Shown here one piece after another: positions 7,691 to 15,932 of a stretch of DNA of 64,000 bases. Numbering within the stretch: position 1 is the stretch's first letter; each line of letters opens with the position of its first letter. Origin of the DNA: Agromyces cerinus subsp. cerinus. GTDB lineage: Bacteria; Actinomycetota; Actinomycetes; Actinomycetales; Microbacteriaceae. The stretch is taken from NCBI RefSeq assembly GCF_900142065.1, contig NZ_FSRJ01000005.1, positions 124,001 through 188,000 on the forward strand, in the 5' to 3' direction. Made by a program: the position numbers and the translations under genes. The notes below the pieces were generated by a model. That model saw only the letters and a list, made by a program, of their open reading frames with translations, ran no database searches and had not been told where the DNA came from.

Positions 7691-10600
7691 TCAGCCCTTG
7701 CCCGGGCGCGTCGCTTCGATCGGGAAGCTCCACGCGTTCACGCCGTCGCCCGTCGCCGCGTCGCCCGCAGGCTGCTCGGCGAAGGAGACGAGGATCTGCG
7801 CGTCATCGATGAGCGCCGAACGGATACCGGCATCGATCGGCACCGTCAGCGTGCCCTTGCCGGCGTCGACCGCCTGCTCGAACGACGCCACGAGACGACC
7901 GCTCATGTCGGGTGCCCACGGCGGTGCCGCGCCATCCGTCGGTGCGCAGGCCTCGAAGCCGAAGAGGTCGCCGACGCAGCTCGAGGTCCACACCGGGATG
8001 AACGACGTGTCGCCCTTCCAGAGGAACACGCGAACCGTTCCGGCCTCCGTCGAGCGGTACGACAGGCTCACCTTCTTCTGCTGGATCTTCACGTCGGAGA
8101 TGGTCAGCGCGTCGCTCGGCTGCACACCCGAGATCGTGCCGCCCCGCGTCGCCGACTGCGCGACGGTCTGCGGGGACTGCACGCCCTGCAGGGCCGTGTC
8201 GGGGATGATCGGATCCGCCGACTCGGTCGGCCGGTCCGCCGGGGGCGTGTAGCCGTCGAGGTAGGCGTGACCCCATCGGTACGGCTCCGACTGCTGGCTT
8301 CCGAAGGCCGACCACGCGGTGCGGGTCTGCCCGATGAAGTTCTGCGTGTCGGAGTCGTACGGCGTGACGTTCAGCCCGAGGTACTGCGGATCGACGTCGT
8401 TCAGCGCGGCATCGCCCTGCGGCACCGCGCTCGTCGGTCCGACTCCCGCCGGCAGGGCGGAGAGCGGCACCTTCACCTCGATGTCGTAGCCGCCGCCGGC
8501 GAACGTGCCGTCGGCCTGGCGTGCGACCTCGACCGCGACCTCGACGCCCTCGGCGTTCAGGCCGCCTTCGACCGTCTCGGCGAGCGGGCCGGTCGAGAAC
8601 CCCTGGTGGTTGTCGGCGTCGCGCGACCAGCACGGCCCGTCGGCTCCGTTGCCGTTGGCGCCTTCGGCGTCATCGGTGAACGGGAACATGCCGAGCTTGA
8701 ACGTCGACGAGGTGTCGATCGAGTCGCCGCGCGGATCGAGCAGCAGCTCGACCGAGTCGACGAGCCAGTGGCCGAAGCAGCGGTCGGGCGTCGATGCGGC
8801 GCTGGCCACGTCGTCGGTCACCCGGATCTGGGCGTACAGCGCGTCGTCGTACCAGCCGAGCCGGGCGACGCCGCCGTCACCGCAGTCCACCCCGTCGGCG
8901 GCGCATTCGGCGCCCTCCCATCGGGTGCCCACGTCGATCGGCTGACCGACGTAGAGCTCGTCGGCGATGCCGTCGACGGCCGGTGCGGAATCGAGCTCCG
9001 GGATCACGACGGTCGGCACGAGGTACACCGTCTCGTTCTCGGACGAGACGCCGGCACCCGACATGGTCGTCGCGGTGAAGGTCACAGTCCTGCTGCCGGG
9101 GTCGGCCGGATCGGTGTGCGTGACGACGAACGGGACCGTCGTCGTCTCACCGGGCGCGAGCTCGGCGAACGGCTTGCTCGTCGCGTCGACGACGAAGCCC
9201 GCCGGCACGGCGAGCTCGACCGAACCCGACTCGACGACCGCGGTGCGGTTGGTCACCTCGACCGGCACGGTCACCGTCTCGCCGGCGCCGACCTTGGCGA
9301 CCGCTCGCGAGCGACCGCCGACATAGGCGTCGTTGTCCTGCGTCCACTCGTCGTACTCGGCTGCCGTGCCCCAGCGGTCGAAGCGACCCTCGACGGGTGC
9401 GACGAGCTCGATGCGCGTGTCGTTGTACGCGGTGACGCCGTCGCCGGCGAACTCGGCCGCGAGCTTGTAGACGGCCGGTGCCGCGTCGCCCGAGGGCGTG
9501 ACGGTGAACGTGGCCTGCGTGGCATCCGCGTCGCCGATGCCGTCGACCTCGACCGGTTCGGAGACCTGCCAGCCGGTGGGCACGACGAGGCTCACCGTGC
9601 CGTCGCCGAGCTCGCCCTCACCGGAGCGCAGCGTGACGGTCGTGGTGAACGGCTCGCCCGCGGCCTCGAAGTACTCCTCCGCCTCGAGCGAGAACTCGGA
9701 GCCGAGGGGCATGCCGCCCGGGTCGGCGATGACGGCGCCGTAGAGCACCGCGTCGTCGTTCGCCGAAGCCGGCGACGAGTTGGGCTGCATCGGCACGATC
9801 GACTGCGAGACGCCGTAGCGCTGGCAGGTCGGATCGACGAGTGCGGTCTGCATCGTGCGCGCCTGGGTGGGGTGCGCACGGCCGCCTTCGCGGCCGACCT
9901 GCGCCCAGGTCTTCGCGGACCCGGCGGCCTGGCCGGCGAGGTTTCCCTCGGCCCAGACGTAGGGCGACTCGTAGCCGGTCCAGGTGCCGACGACCGTGAA
10001 CGGGTTCGTCGCGGCGGGCACGAAGCCGGCGTTGCAGCTGGGCGCGGCGGTGCCGCCCGTGCCCGTCGTCAGTCCGCCCGCGAGGACCTTCTTGACCTGC
10101 CACGGGTCGACGGCTCCGACGCCGGTGAGCTGCTCGGGGAACATGCTCGGGTCGGCGGCGGCGGCCGCGGCCTCCCAGATCATGCGACCCTGCGCGTACT
10201 GGTGGTTGCCGTGCCCGGCCGCGAGCGACGGCGTGCTGCCGACGAGGATCTCGGGACGGGTCTCGCGGATGATCCGCACCGTGCGGCTCAGGGTCTCTTC
10301 GGCGTCCCAGACCTTCGCGGTCAGGGGCGCCGAGGTGTTGTAGAAGAAGTCGACGCGGTCGAGGTTGAAGATGTCGACGGTGCCCGACCGGATGTGCGAG
10401 GTGCGGTCCTCGTTCTCGCGGCGCAGGCCGAGGTCGGGGCCTGCCTCGGGGCCGACCGAGTTCGAGCCGCCCTCGCCGCGCGTGGCCATGATGATGCCGC
10501 AGCGCACGCCGTAGAGGTCGTTCCAGACCCCGCACGGCGTGGTGAACCCGGCGTCGTCGTCGGGGTGGGCCCAGATGCCCATGATGTCGATCTTCTCGCG

Positions 10601-10765
10601 GTCGGTCTCCGTGGCGATCGCCGGGTCTCCGACCTCGAGCTTGACCGCCGCATCCGGTGGCCCCGAACTGCCGTTGCCCATCGTCGCGGCGACGGCTGTG
10701 CCCTGGCCCATGAGTGCGGCGACGGCGATCAGCGAAGTGAGCAGGATTGCGTGATGACGTTTCAT
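7691..10765 (-). CDS. Secreted PIG-L family deacetylase with NEW3-like and CBM9-like domains
   Basis: A 1024-aa exported enzyme. A signal peptide spans about residues 1-27. The PIG-L/LmbE deacetylase domain follows, with the zinc-binding motif AHPDD at 66-70 and a second histidine region AGHGNH near 185. Two NEW3-like beta-sandwich repeats lie at about 350-460 and 484-590, and a CBM9/DOMON-like carbohydrate module at about 589-840, recognised by VDGIADELY and GWYDDALYAQIRVTDDV. PIG-L enzymes remove N-acetyl groups from sugars; the accessory modules point to an extracellular glycan substrate. It is last in the ABC-sugar gene run but has its own promoter-like sequence. GGAGG precedes the ATG. 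Confidence 0.87.
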   Translation of the reverse strand: MKRHHAILLTSLIAVAALMGQGTAVAATMGNGSSGPPDAAVKLEVGDPAIATETDREKIDIMGIWAHPDDDAGFTTPCGVWNDLYGVRCGIIMATRGEGGSNSVGPEAGPDLGLRRENEDRTSHIRSGTVDIFNLDRVDFFYNTSAPLTAKVWDAEETLSRTVRIIRETRPEILVGSTPSLAAGHGNHQYAQGRMIWEAAAAAADPSMFPEQLTGVGAVDPWQVKKVLAGGLTTGTGGTAAPSCNAGFVPAATNPFTVVGTWTGYESPYVWAEGNLAGQAAGSAKTWAQVGREGGRAHPTQARTMQTALVDPTCQRYGVSQSIVPMQPNSSPASANDDAVLYGAVIADPGGMPLGSEFSLEAEEYFEAAGEPFTTTVTLRSGEGELGDGTVSLVVPTGWQVSEPVEVDGIGDADATQATFTVTPSGDAAPAVYKLAAEFAGDGVTAYNDTRIELVAPVEGRFDRWGTAAEYDEWTQDNDAYVGGRSRAVAKVGAGETVTVPVEVTNRTAVVESGSVELAVPAGFVVDATSKPFAELAPGETTTVPFVVTHTDPADPGSRTVTFTATTMSGAGVSSENETVYLVPTVVIPELDSAPAVDGIADELYVGQPIDVGTRWEGAECAADGVDCGDGGVARLGWYDDALYAQIRVTDDVASAASTPDRCFGHWLVDSVELLLDPRGDSIDTSSTFKLGMFPFTDDAEGANGNGADGPCWSRDADNHQGFSTGPLAETVEGGLNAEGVEVAVEVARQADGTFAGGGYDIEVKVPLSALPAGVGPTSAVPQGDAALNDVDPQYLGLNVTPYDSDTQNFIGQTRTAWSAFGSQQSEPYRWGHAYLDGYTPPADRPTESADPIIPDTALQGVQSPQTVAQSATRGGTISGVQPSDALTISDVKIQQKKVSLSYRSTEAGTVRVFLWKGDTSFIPVWTSSCVGDLFGFEACAPTDGAAPPWAPDMSGRLVASFEQAVDAGKGTLTVPIDAGIRSALIDDAQILVSFAEQPAGDAATGDGVNAWSFPIEATRPGKG

Positions 10766-10815
10766 GCGGTCCTCCGTTGGACGCTCGGTGCGGCGGATGC
10801 CGCCCGATCCCCCTC

Positions 10816-10844
10816 AAGCTAGGGCAGTATCAGTCACCTTGCAA
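10816..10844 (-). promoter_or_regulatory. Putative promoter of the PIG-L deacetylase gene
   Basis: On the minus strand TTGCAA (10839-10844) and TAGCTT (10816-10821) are spaced by 17 bp, about 45 bp ahead of the ATG at 10765. A palindrome CGTGCA-TT-TGCACG (10852-10865) sits directly upstream and could be an operator. It is a good spacing match but not tested. Confidence 0.5.
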
Positions 10845-10872
10845 GCATGAACGTGCATTTGCACGCAGAACA

Positions 10873-10888
10873 GCGCGCAAACGCGCGC
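10873..10888 (-). terminator. Short GC hairpin after the permease gene
   Basis: GCGCGC-AAAC-GCGCGC begins 12 bp past the stop of the second permease on the minus strand. It has a small 6-bp stem and could partly terminate the operon or separate the deacetylase transcript. Confidence 0.35.
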
Positions 10889-10899
10889 GACTCGCTCGA

Positions 10900-11718
10900 T
10901 CACTCGCGAACGGCGCCCTCGATCATTCCCTTGATGAAGTGCCGCTGCAGGAACACGTAGAGCAGCACGACCGGCAGCGCGACCATGACCGCGCCGGCCG
11001 CGAGCAGGGCGGTGCCCTGCGTGTACTGCCCTTGGAAGAACGCGAGCCCGAGTGGCGCGGTGCGTACCGCGCCGTTGGGCGACATCACGAGCGGGATCAG
11101 GAACTCGTTCCAGGTCCACATGAAGACGAGCAGCACGAGGGTCAGGATCGCGGGTCGCCCGATCGGCACCAGCACCTGCCAGAGGATGCGCATGGAGCTG
11201 GCGCCGTCGAGGCGGGCGGCCTCGATGAGCGCCAGGCTCGAGGTGCGGAAGTACGTGCGCATCCAGTACGTGCCGAAGGCGATCGACATCGCGATCTGCG
11301 GCAACGCGACGCCCCAGACCGTGTTGGTGAGCCCCAGCACGCGCAGGTCGAAGTAGAGCGGCACGATGAACGCCTCGGTGGGCACCATGATGCCGAGCAG
11401 GAAGATGTAGAAGACGAGCGTCGCCCCGCGGAATCGCATCGTTCCGAGCGCGTAGCCGGCGAGGATCGAGGCGAGCACCGACACGACGACCACGACCGTC
11501 GCGACGACCACCGACGTCAGCATGTACTGGCCGAATCGGCCGATCTCCCATGCCTCGGGGAAGTTCTCGGGGTGGAACGCGCCGCCCTCGCGGGCGGCGG
11601 AGGCGTCCTTCGGCCCGAACGCCATGGTTACGATGACGCCGATGGGGCCGAGCACCACGAGCGCGAACCCGATGAGCACGAGGTAGTTCGCGCCCCGTTC
11701 GATCGGGGAGACCTTCAT
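10900..11718 (-). CDS. Carbohydrate ABC transporter permease (MalG-type)
   Basis: A 272-aa inner-membrane permease with six hydrophobic helices. The cytoplasmic EAA loop EAARLDGASSMRILWQVLVP contacts the ATPase. A short N-terminus before helix 1 marks it as the MalG-like partner of the pair. Its start overlaps the stop of the upstream permease by 4 bp (ATGA), indicating translational coupling. No ATP-binding subunit is encoded in the run, as in many actinobacterial sugar importers that share one MsiK-type ATPase; that the ATPase lies elsewhere is an inference. Confidence 0.92.
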   Translation of the reverse strand: MKVSPIERGANYLVLIGFALVVLGPIGVIVTMAFGPKDASAAREGGAFHPENFPEAWEIGRFGQYMLTSVVVATVVVVVSVLASILAGYALGTMRFRGATLVFYIFLLGIMVPTEAFIVPLYFDLRVLGLTNTVWGVALPQIAMSIAFGTYWMRTYFRTSSLALIEAARLDGASSMRILWQVLVPIGRPAILTLVLLVFMWTWNEFLIPLVMSPNGAVRTAPLGLAFFQGQYTQGTALLAAGAVMVALPVVLLYVFLQRHFIKGMIEGAVRE

Positions 11719-12620
11719 TTCCTGTCTCCGATCATGTTGACGACGCCGTTGATGGCGAAGACGATGATGGTCAGCACGATGCCGACGGCGGTGGCGACGC
11801 CGACATCCCCGAGTTGGAATGCACGGCGGTAGATCTCGTAGCTCGGCACGGTGGTCGACGTGCCGGGGCCGCCGCTCGTCGTGACGTAGACGAGGTCGAA
11901 GGTCTTGAGCGCGGCCACGATCGTGAGGGTGAGCGCGACCGTGATCTCACCGCGAACGGTGGGCAGGGTGATCGCGAAGAACTCGCGCACCGGACCCGAT
12001 CCGTCGAGGCGCGCCGCCTCGTACAGCTCGCGCGGCACGCGGCTCATGCCGGCCATGAGGAGCACGGTGACGAGGCCGGTGCACACCCAGGTGCCGATGA
12101 GACCGACGGCGGGCAGGGTGAACGTGTAGTCGCCGAGCCACGGCCGGGTCAGCGAATCGAGGCCGATGAGGCGCAGGAATCCGTTGAGGGGGCCGTCGGG
12201 GGCGTAGATCTGCCGCCAGGTCACGGCGACGACGACCATCGCGATCACCTGGGGCAGGAAGATGACGCTGCGGAAGAAGCCGAGCCCCCGCACCTGCGAA
12301 CGGGTGAGCAGCGCGGCGAGCACGAGGCCGATGGCGAGGGGCAGCACCGCGTAGAAGAACACGAGCACGAGGGCGTGCCAGAACGCCTCGCGCAGGCGCT
12401 CGTCGAAGAGGATCTCGACGTAGTTGTCGAATCCGACGAACGTCGACTCCCCCAGGCCGTCCCACTCGAAGAGGGAGTACTGCGCCGCGCGGCCCAGCGG
12501 GAAGAGCAGGAATGCGCCGTAGATGAGCAGGGCCGGTGCGACGTACGCCCACGCGACCCAGCCCGATCGGGCGGGGCGCCGAGTGGCGCTCCGCCCGACC
12601 GTGGTGGTGCCGTCACTCAT
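11715..12620 (-). CDS. Carbohydrate ABC transporter permease (MalF-type)
   Basis: A 301-aa permease with six predicted transmembrane helices and the EAA loop EAARLDGSGPVREFFAITLP. The first helix is preceded by a basic cytoplasmic leader (SATRRPARSG). It overlaps the binding-protein gene upstream by 8 bp and the second permease downstream by 4 bp. Together with the lipoprotein and MalG-type subunit it forms a CUT1-family importer for an oligosaccharide or glycoside; the ligand is unknown. Confidence 0.92.
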   Translation of the reverse strand: MSDGTTTVGRSATRRPARSGWVAWAYVAPALLIYGAFLLFPLGRAAQYSLFEWDGLGESTFVGFDNYVEILFDERLREAFWHALVLVFFYAVLPLAIGLVLAALLTRSQVRGLGFFRSVIFLPQVIAMVVVAVTWRQIYAPDGPLNGFLRLIGLDSLTRPWLGDYTFTLPAVGLIGTWVCTGLVTVLLMAGMSRVPRELYEAARLDGSGPVREFFAITLPTVRGEITVALTLTIVAALKTFDLVYVTTSGGPGTSTTVPSYEIYRRAFQLGDVGVATAVGIVLTIIVFAINGVVNMIGDRK

Positions 12621-13968
12621 TGCTTGCGACGAACTCCGAGTAGTCGGCTTCCAGGGTCTCCGTGAACTGCTCGGGAGTCGCCTGTCCGGCCAGCAGGTCC
12701 TGCAGCGCCTGACCCATGGTGTCGCCGAACGTCGGCGTCGCGTAGTCGAGGTACGGCAGGAGGCTGCCGTCGCCGGTGACGTTGCCGAACACCGTGAACA
12801 CGTCGGCCTGCACGCCCGAGTCGGGGGCGAGCTCCGCGGTGCGGTTCACCGGCAGGTTGCCGGTCTCCGCGAGCACGTCCATCGCCTCATCGCTCGTGAT
12901 GAAGTCGAGGTAGGCCGCGGCCACGTCGGTGTTGTCGGCCGCCGAGGTGATCGTGAAGGGCAGGCCGGTGCCGCCCGTGGTGGCCGGGGTGCCGTCGCCC
13001 GTGTTCGGGATGAAGAACCCGACGTCGTCGCCCATCGCGTCGCCGAGGTCTGCGGCGAGCCACGAGCCGCCGATGAGGAACACGCCGTCGCCGCCCGCGA
13101 GGGCCTGCCATGCCGCGTCGTAATCCGTGCCGTTCACGCCGTCGTTGAAGTACCCGGCATCGACCCAGCCCTGCAGCGTCGCCGCGGCCTCGACGTTCTC
13201 GGGCGTCGTCCAGCTCTGGCCGGCGTTGCCGAGTCCGAGGTCGGTGATGACCTCGGCGTCGACGTAGTCGCCCTGCAGCGGACCGAACACGTGCAGCGCC
13301 GGCCACTTCTCGATGTTGCCGAGCTGCATCGGGGTCTCGCCTGCCGCCTTGGCCGCCTTCAGCGCGGCCTCGAACTCGGTCCAGTCGGCGGGCACCTCGA
13401 GGCCGAGGCTCTCGAGCTTGCTCTTGGAGTAGAAGATGCCGACGACCTCGCCGACCTGCGGGAGGCCGTAGAGGCTGCCGTCGCCGAAGACCTTCGCATC
13501 GTCGCTGTAGGTCGAGTACTGCAGCACCGACTCCGAGAAGCGGTCGCCCCAGCCGTAGGCCTCCGCGTAGTCGTCGAGCGGGCGCAGCTGGTCGGCCGCG
13601 ACGAACTGGCCCATCGTGTTGCGGCCGTTGTTGGCCTGCACGACGTCGGGCGCATCGGCATCGGTGAGGGCGAGACGGAGCGTCGTCGCCAGGTCGTCGA
13701 ACGACTGCGAGTTGCGGTCGATCGTCACGTTCGGGTACTTCTCCATGAACGCGGCGTTGAGCTGCTCCATCTGCTCGTTCTGGCCACCGCGCACCTCCTG
13801 GTCCCACACGGTGAGGGTGACGTCGCCGACGCCGGAGATGTCGGTGCTGATCTCACCCGTGGTCTCGTTGCCGCCGGTGCTTCCGGTTCCCGGCGCACAA
13901 CCCGCGAGGGCGAAGATGAGCGCCGCACCTCCCAGGGCAGCAGTGCTCAGTCGGATGTTTCGCTTCAT
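12613..13968 (-). CDS. Extracellular sugar-binding lipoprotein of ABC importer
   Basis: A 451-aa solute-binding protein. The N-terminus KRNIRLSTA...FALAGC is a lipoprotein signal with the modified cysteine at residue 24. The body fits SBP cluster 1 (CUT1): VTLTVWDQE, the FMEKYPNVTID strand, DAPDVVQANN, and an aromatic GGSWLAADL ligand region. The ATG overlaps the upstream kinase stop as ATGA and is preceded by GAGAGG, so kinase and transporter are cotranscribed. It captures the imported sugar at the outer membrane face. Confidence 0.92.
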   Translation of the reverse strand: MKRNIRLSTAALGGAALIFALAGCAPGTGSTGGNETTGEISTDISGVGDVTLTVWDQEVRGGQNEQMEQLNAAFMEKYPNVTIDRNSQSFDDLATTLRLALTDADAPDVVQANNGRNTMGQFVAADQLRPLDDYAEAYGWGDRFSESVLQYSTYSDDAKVFGDGSLYGLPQVGEVVGIFYSKSKLESLGLEVPADWTEFEAALKAAKAAGETPMQLGNIEKWPALHVFGPLQGDYVDAEVITDLGLGNAGQSWTTPENVEAAATLQGWVDAGYFNDGVNGTDYDAAWQALAGGDGVFLIGGSWLAADLGDAMGDDVGFFIPNTGDGTPATTGGTGLPFTITSAADNTDVAAAYLDFITSDEAMDVLAETGNLPVNRTAELAPDSGVQADVFTVFGNVTGDGSLLPYLDYATPTFGDTMGQALQDLLAGQATPEQFTETLEADYSEFVASNE

Positions 13969-15065
13969 GATGTACCTCTCTTGTCGGGGAACGATCGCCG
14001 GGCTGCTGTGGCTCGGTAGTGGGCGAAGGGGAAATCGGAGTCCGATCGGCGGCGGCCCGGTGTTTCGGGCAGTGCATCGGAGAGGAATGCGAACCTGGCG
14101 ACGAGGTCGCGGTCGCCGTCACGGCGCGTGCGCTCCCACCAGTCGGCGAGGTCGCCCCATCCGGGCGCCGCGAGCGCTCCGCCGGGATGCTCGACGGCGA
14201 GGGCGGCGCAGAGCGCGGCGAACGACAGCCGCTGCTCGAGCGGCCAGTCGCGCAGGGTGCCGAACACGAGCGCGGCGCCGAACACGTCGCCGGCACCGGT
14301 GGCATCCCGTCCGTTCGCGGGAACCGCCGCCACCGTCACCGCTTCGCCGCTCGCCGAGTCGACCGCGACGGCGCCGTCGCCGCCCCGCGTCACGACCACG
14401 AGCGGCACCCGGTCGGCGAGCGCCCGCGCGGCCTCGACGGCGGAGGTCGTGCGGGTGTAGGCCATCGCCTCCGACTCGTTCGGCGTGAACGCGAAGCAGT
14501 CCTCGAGCGGCTGCAGGTCGGCGGCGTCCCAGCGCTCCGTCGAGTCCCACCCGATGTCCGCGAAGATCTTCGTGCCCGCTCGGGCGGCGGGCCGCCACCA
14601 GGCGTCGTCGGCTCGGGCGCCGCGCGACATCGCGCCGAGGTCGGCGAAGGTCGCGCGAGCCGCGACCTGGTCGCCGACGAGGTCGCCGGCCGCCACTGGG
14701 GCCGCCACCTCGCGCGTGATCATGCTGCGATCGCCGCCCGATGCGATCGAGACGGTGACCGGAGTGGGCCAGTTCGGCACCAGTCGGGACGAGGCGAGGT
14801 CGATGCCCTCGTGGTCGGCGAGGAACTCCCAGCACCAGCGCCCGTAGACGTCGTCGCCGAGCGTCGAGGCGAGCGCGGTGGTGAGGCCGAGCCGGGCGGT
14901 CGCGACGGCGAGGTTGGCGACTCCGCCCGGGCTGCTCGCGAGTGCGTCGGCGTGCACCTCGGTGCCCGGCCGCGGCGTGCCGTTGAGCTCCGTGAAGATC
15001 AGATCGAAGAAGACCGGCCCGGTCAGCAGCACATCGACGACGTCGTCGGCAGCGCGTTCCGTCAC
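13965..15065 (-). CDS. PfkB-family carbohydrate kinase
   Basis: A 366-aa ribokinase-type sugar kinase. The N-terminal di-glycine motif SPGGVANLAVATARLG is at about residues 45-60. The C-terminal PfkB signature DATGAGDVFGAALVFG starts at 254, with Asp260 as the predicted catalytic base, and the TPNES and TRGGDGAV segments are also family hallmarks. The GTG start at 15065 has an excellent AAGGAGGAT ribosome binding site. It is the first gene of the transporter operon and divergent from the DeoR regulator, so it probably phosphorylates the imported sugar or one of its parts. Confidence 0.9.
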   Translation of the reverse strand: MTERAADDVVDVLLTGPVFFDLIFTELNGTPRPGTEVHADALASSPGGVANLAVATARLGLTTALASTLGDDVYGRWCWEFLADHEGIDLASSRLVPNWPTPVTVSIASGGDRSMITREVAAPVAAGDLVGDQVAARATFADLGAMSRGARADDAWWRPAARAGTKIFADIGWDSTERWDAADLQPLEDCFAFTPNESEAMAYTRTTSAVEAARALADRVPLVVVTRGGDGAVAVDSASGEAVTVAAVPANGRDATGAGDVFGAALVFGTLRDWPLEQRLSFAALCAALAVEHPGGALAAPGWGDLADWWERTRRDGDRDLVARFAFLSDALPETPGRRRSDSDFPFAHYRATAARRSFPDKRGTS

Positions 15066-15182
15066 GGATCCTCCTTGAGTGCGATCGCGTGAACGATCGT
15101 CGATGACCTTTGACTGAACATACTCTCGAATGAACGCTCTTGCGTCAATTCGTGCGCGAAGTTGACTGCTACGCTCTTCCAC
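15066..15182. promoter_or_regulatory. Divergent control region between kinase operon and DeoR gene
   Basis: A 117-bp gap. On the minus strand TTGACG (15143-15148) with AGTATG or TATGTT about 18-20 bp on could serve the kinase operon. TGAACATACTC and TGAACGCTC are related half-sites, and TTGACT recurs. These are candidate DeoR operators by position only. Confidence 0.4.
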
Positions 15183-15932
15183 ATGCTCACAGCAACGCGA
15201 CAGGCGCACATCCTGAACTCCCTGCGCACTGACGGCGAAGTCACCGTCGAAGAGCTCGCCGAGCAGTTCGGCGTCTCGCTCTCGACCATCCGCCGTGACC
15301 TCAACACCCTCAGTGCCGAGGGCCTGCTCCGTCGCGTGCGCGGCGGCGGCAGCATCGAGCCCGACCAGATCCCGTTCACCGACGTCGAACGACAGCACCA
15401 CCCCGAGAAGTCGCGCATCGCCGAGAAGGCCGCCGAGCTCGTGGCCGAGGGCGACGTCGTCATCATCGACATCGGCACGACGACCGCGCTGCTCGCCCGC
15501 CAACTGCGCGGCCGGCGCATCACGGTCATCACCGCGAGCCTCGCGGTCATCGACGAGCTGCGCGACGACGACGTGGTCGAGCTCATCGTGCTCGGCGGGG
15601 CCGTGCGCAAGAACTACAACTCGATGATCGGCACCCTCACCGAGCAGGCGCTCGCCCAGATCCGGGCGACCACGTGCTTCCTCGGCACGAGCGGCATCCG
15701 GGCGAACGGCACCATCTCCGACACGACGGGCATGGAGGTGCCGATCAAGCTGGCGATGATCGAGTCCTCGCAGCGCACGGTCGTGCTGGCCGACGCGTCG
15801 AAGTTCCCAGGCGTCGGCGTGCTGAGCGTCTGCGGCCCCGAGCACATCTCGGCCATCGTCACCAACGACGACGCGGATGCCTCGACGCTCGAGGTGCTGC
15901 GCGAGGCCGGTGTCGAGGTGATGGTCGCGTGA
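15183..15932 (+). CDS. DeoR/GlpR-family transcriptional regulator
   Basis: A 249-aa regulator. The N-terminal DeoR helix-turn-helix is unmistakable: VTVEELAEQFGVSLSTIRRD, then LLRRVRGGG. The C-terminal DeoRC sensor domain has DIGTTTALLARQL, ITVITASLAV, LGGAVRKNYNSM and ADASKFPGVG, residues that bind phosphorylated sugars in this family. It ends in a 4-bp GTGA overlap with the GH4 gene and is divergent from the kinase-transporter operon. It probably represses both until a sugar phosphate accumulates. Confidence 0.92.
   Translation: MLTATRQAHILNSLRTDGEVTVEELAEQFGVSLSTIRRDLNTLSAEGLLRRVRGGGSIEPDQIPFTDVERQHHPEKSRIAEKAAELVAEGDVVIIDIGTTTALLARQLRGRRITVITASLAVIDELRDDDVVELIVLGGAVRKNYNSMIGTLTEQALAQIRATTCFLGTSGIRANGTISDTTGMEVPIKLAMIESSQRTVVLADASKFPGVGVLSVCGPEHISAIVTNDDADASTLEVLREAGVEVMVA

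Noticed and set aside
7526..10822. 1098-codon open frame on the plus strand across the deacetylase gene
   Set aside because: Arg/Gly/Val-rich antisense shadow of the minus-strand gene, without domains or ribosome binding site.
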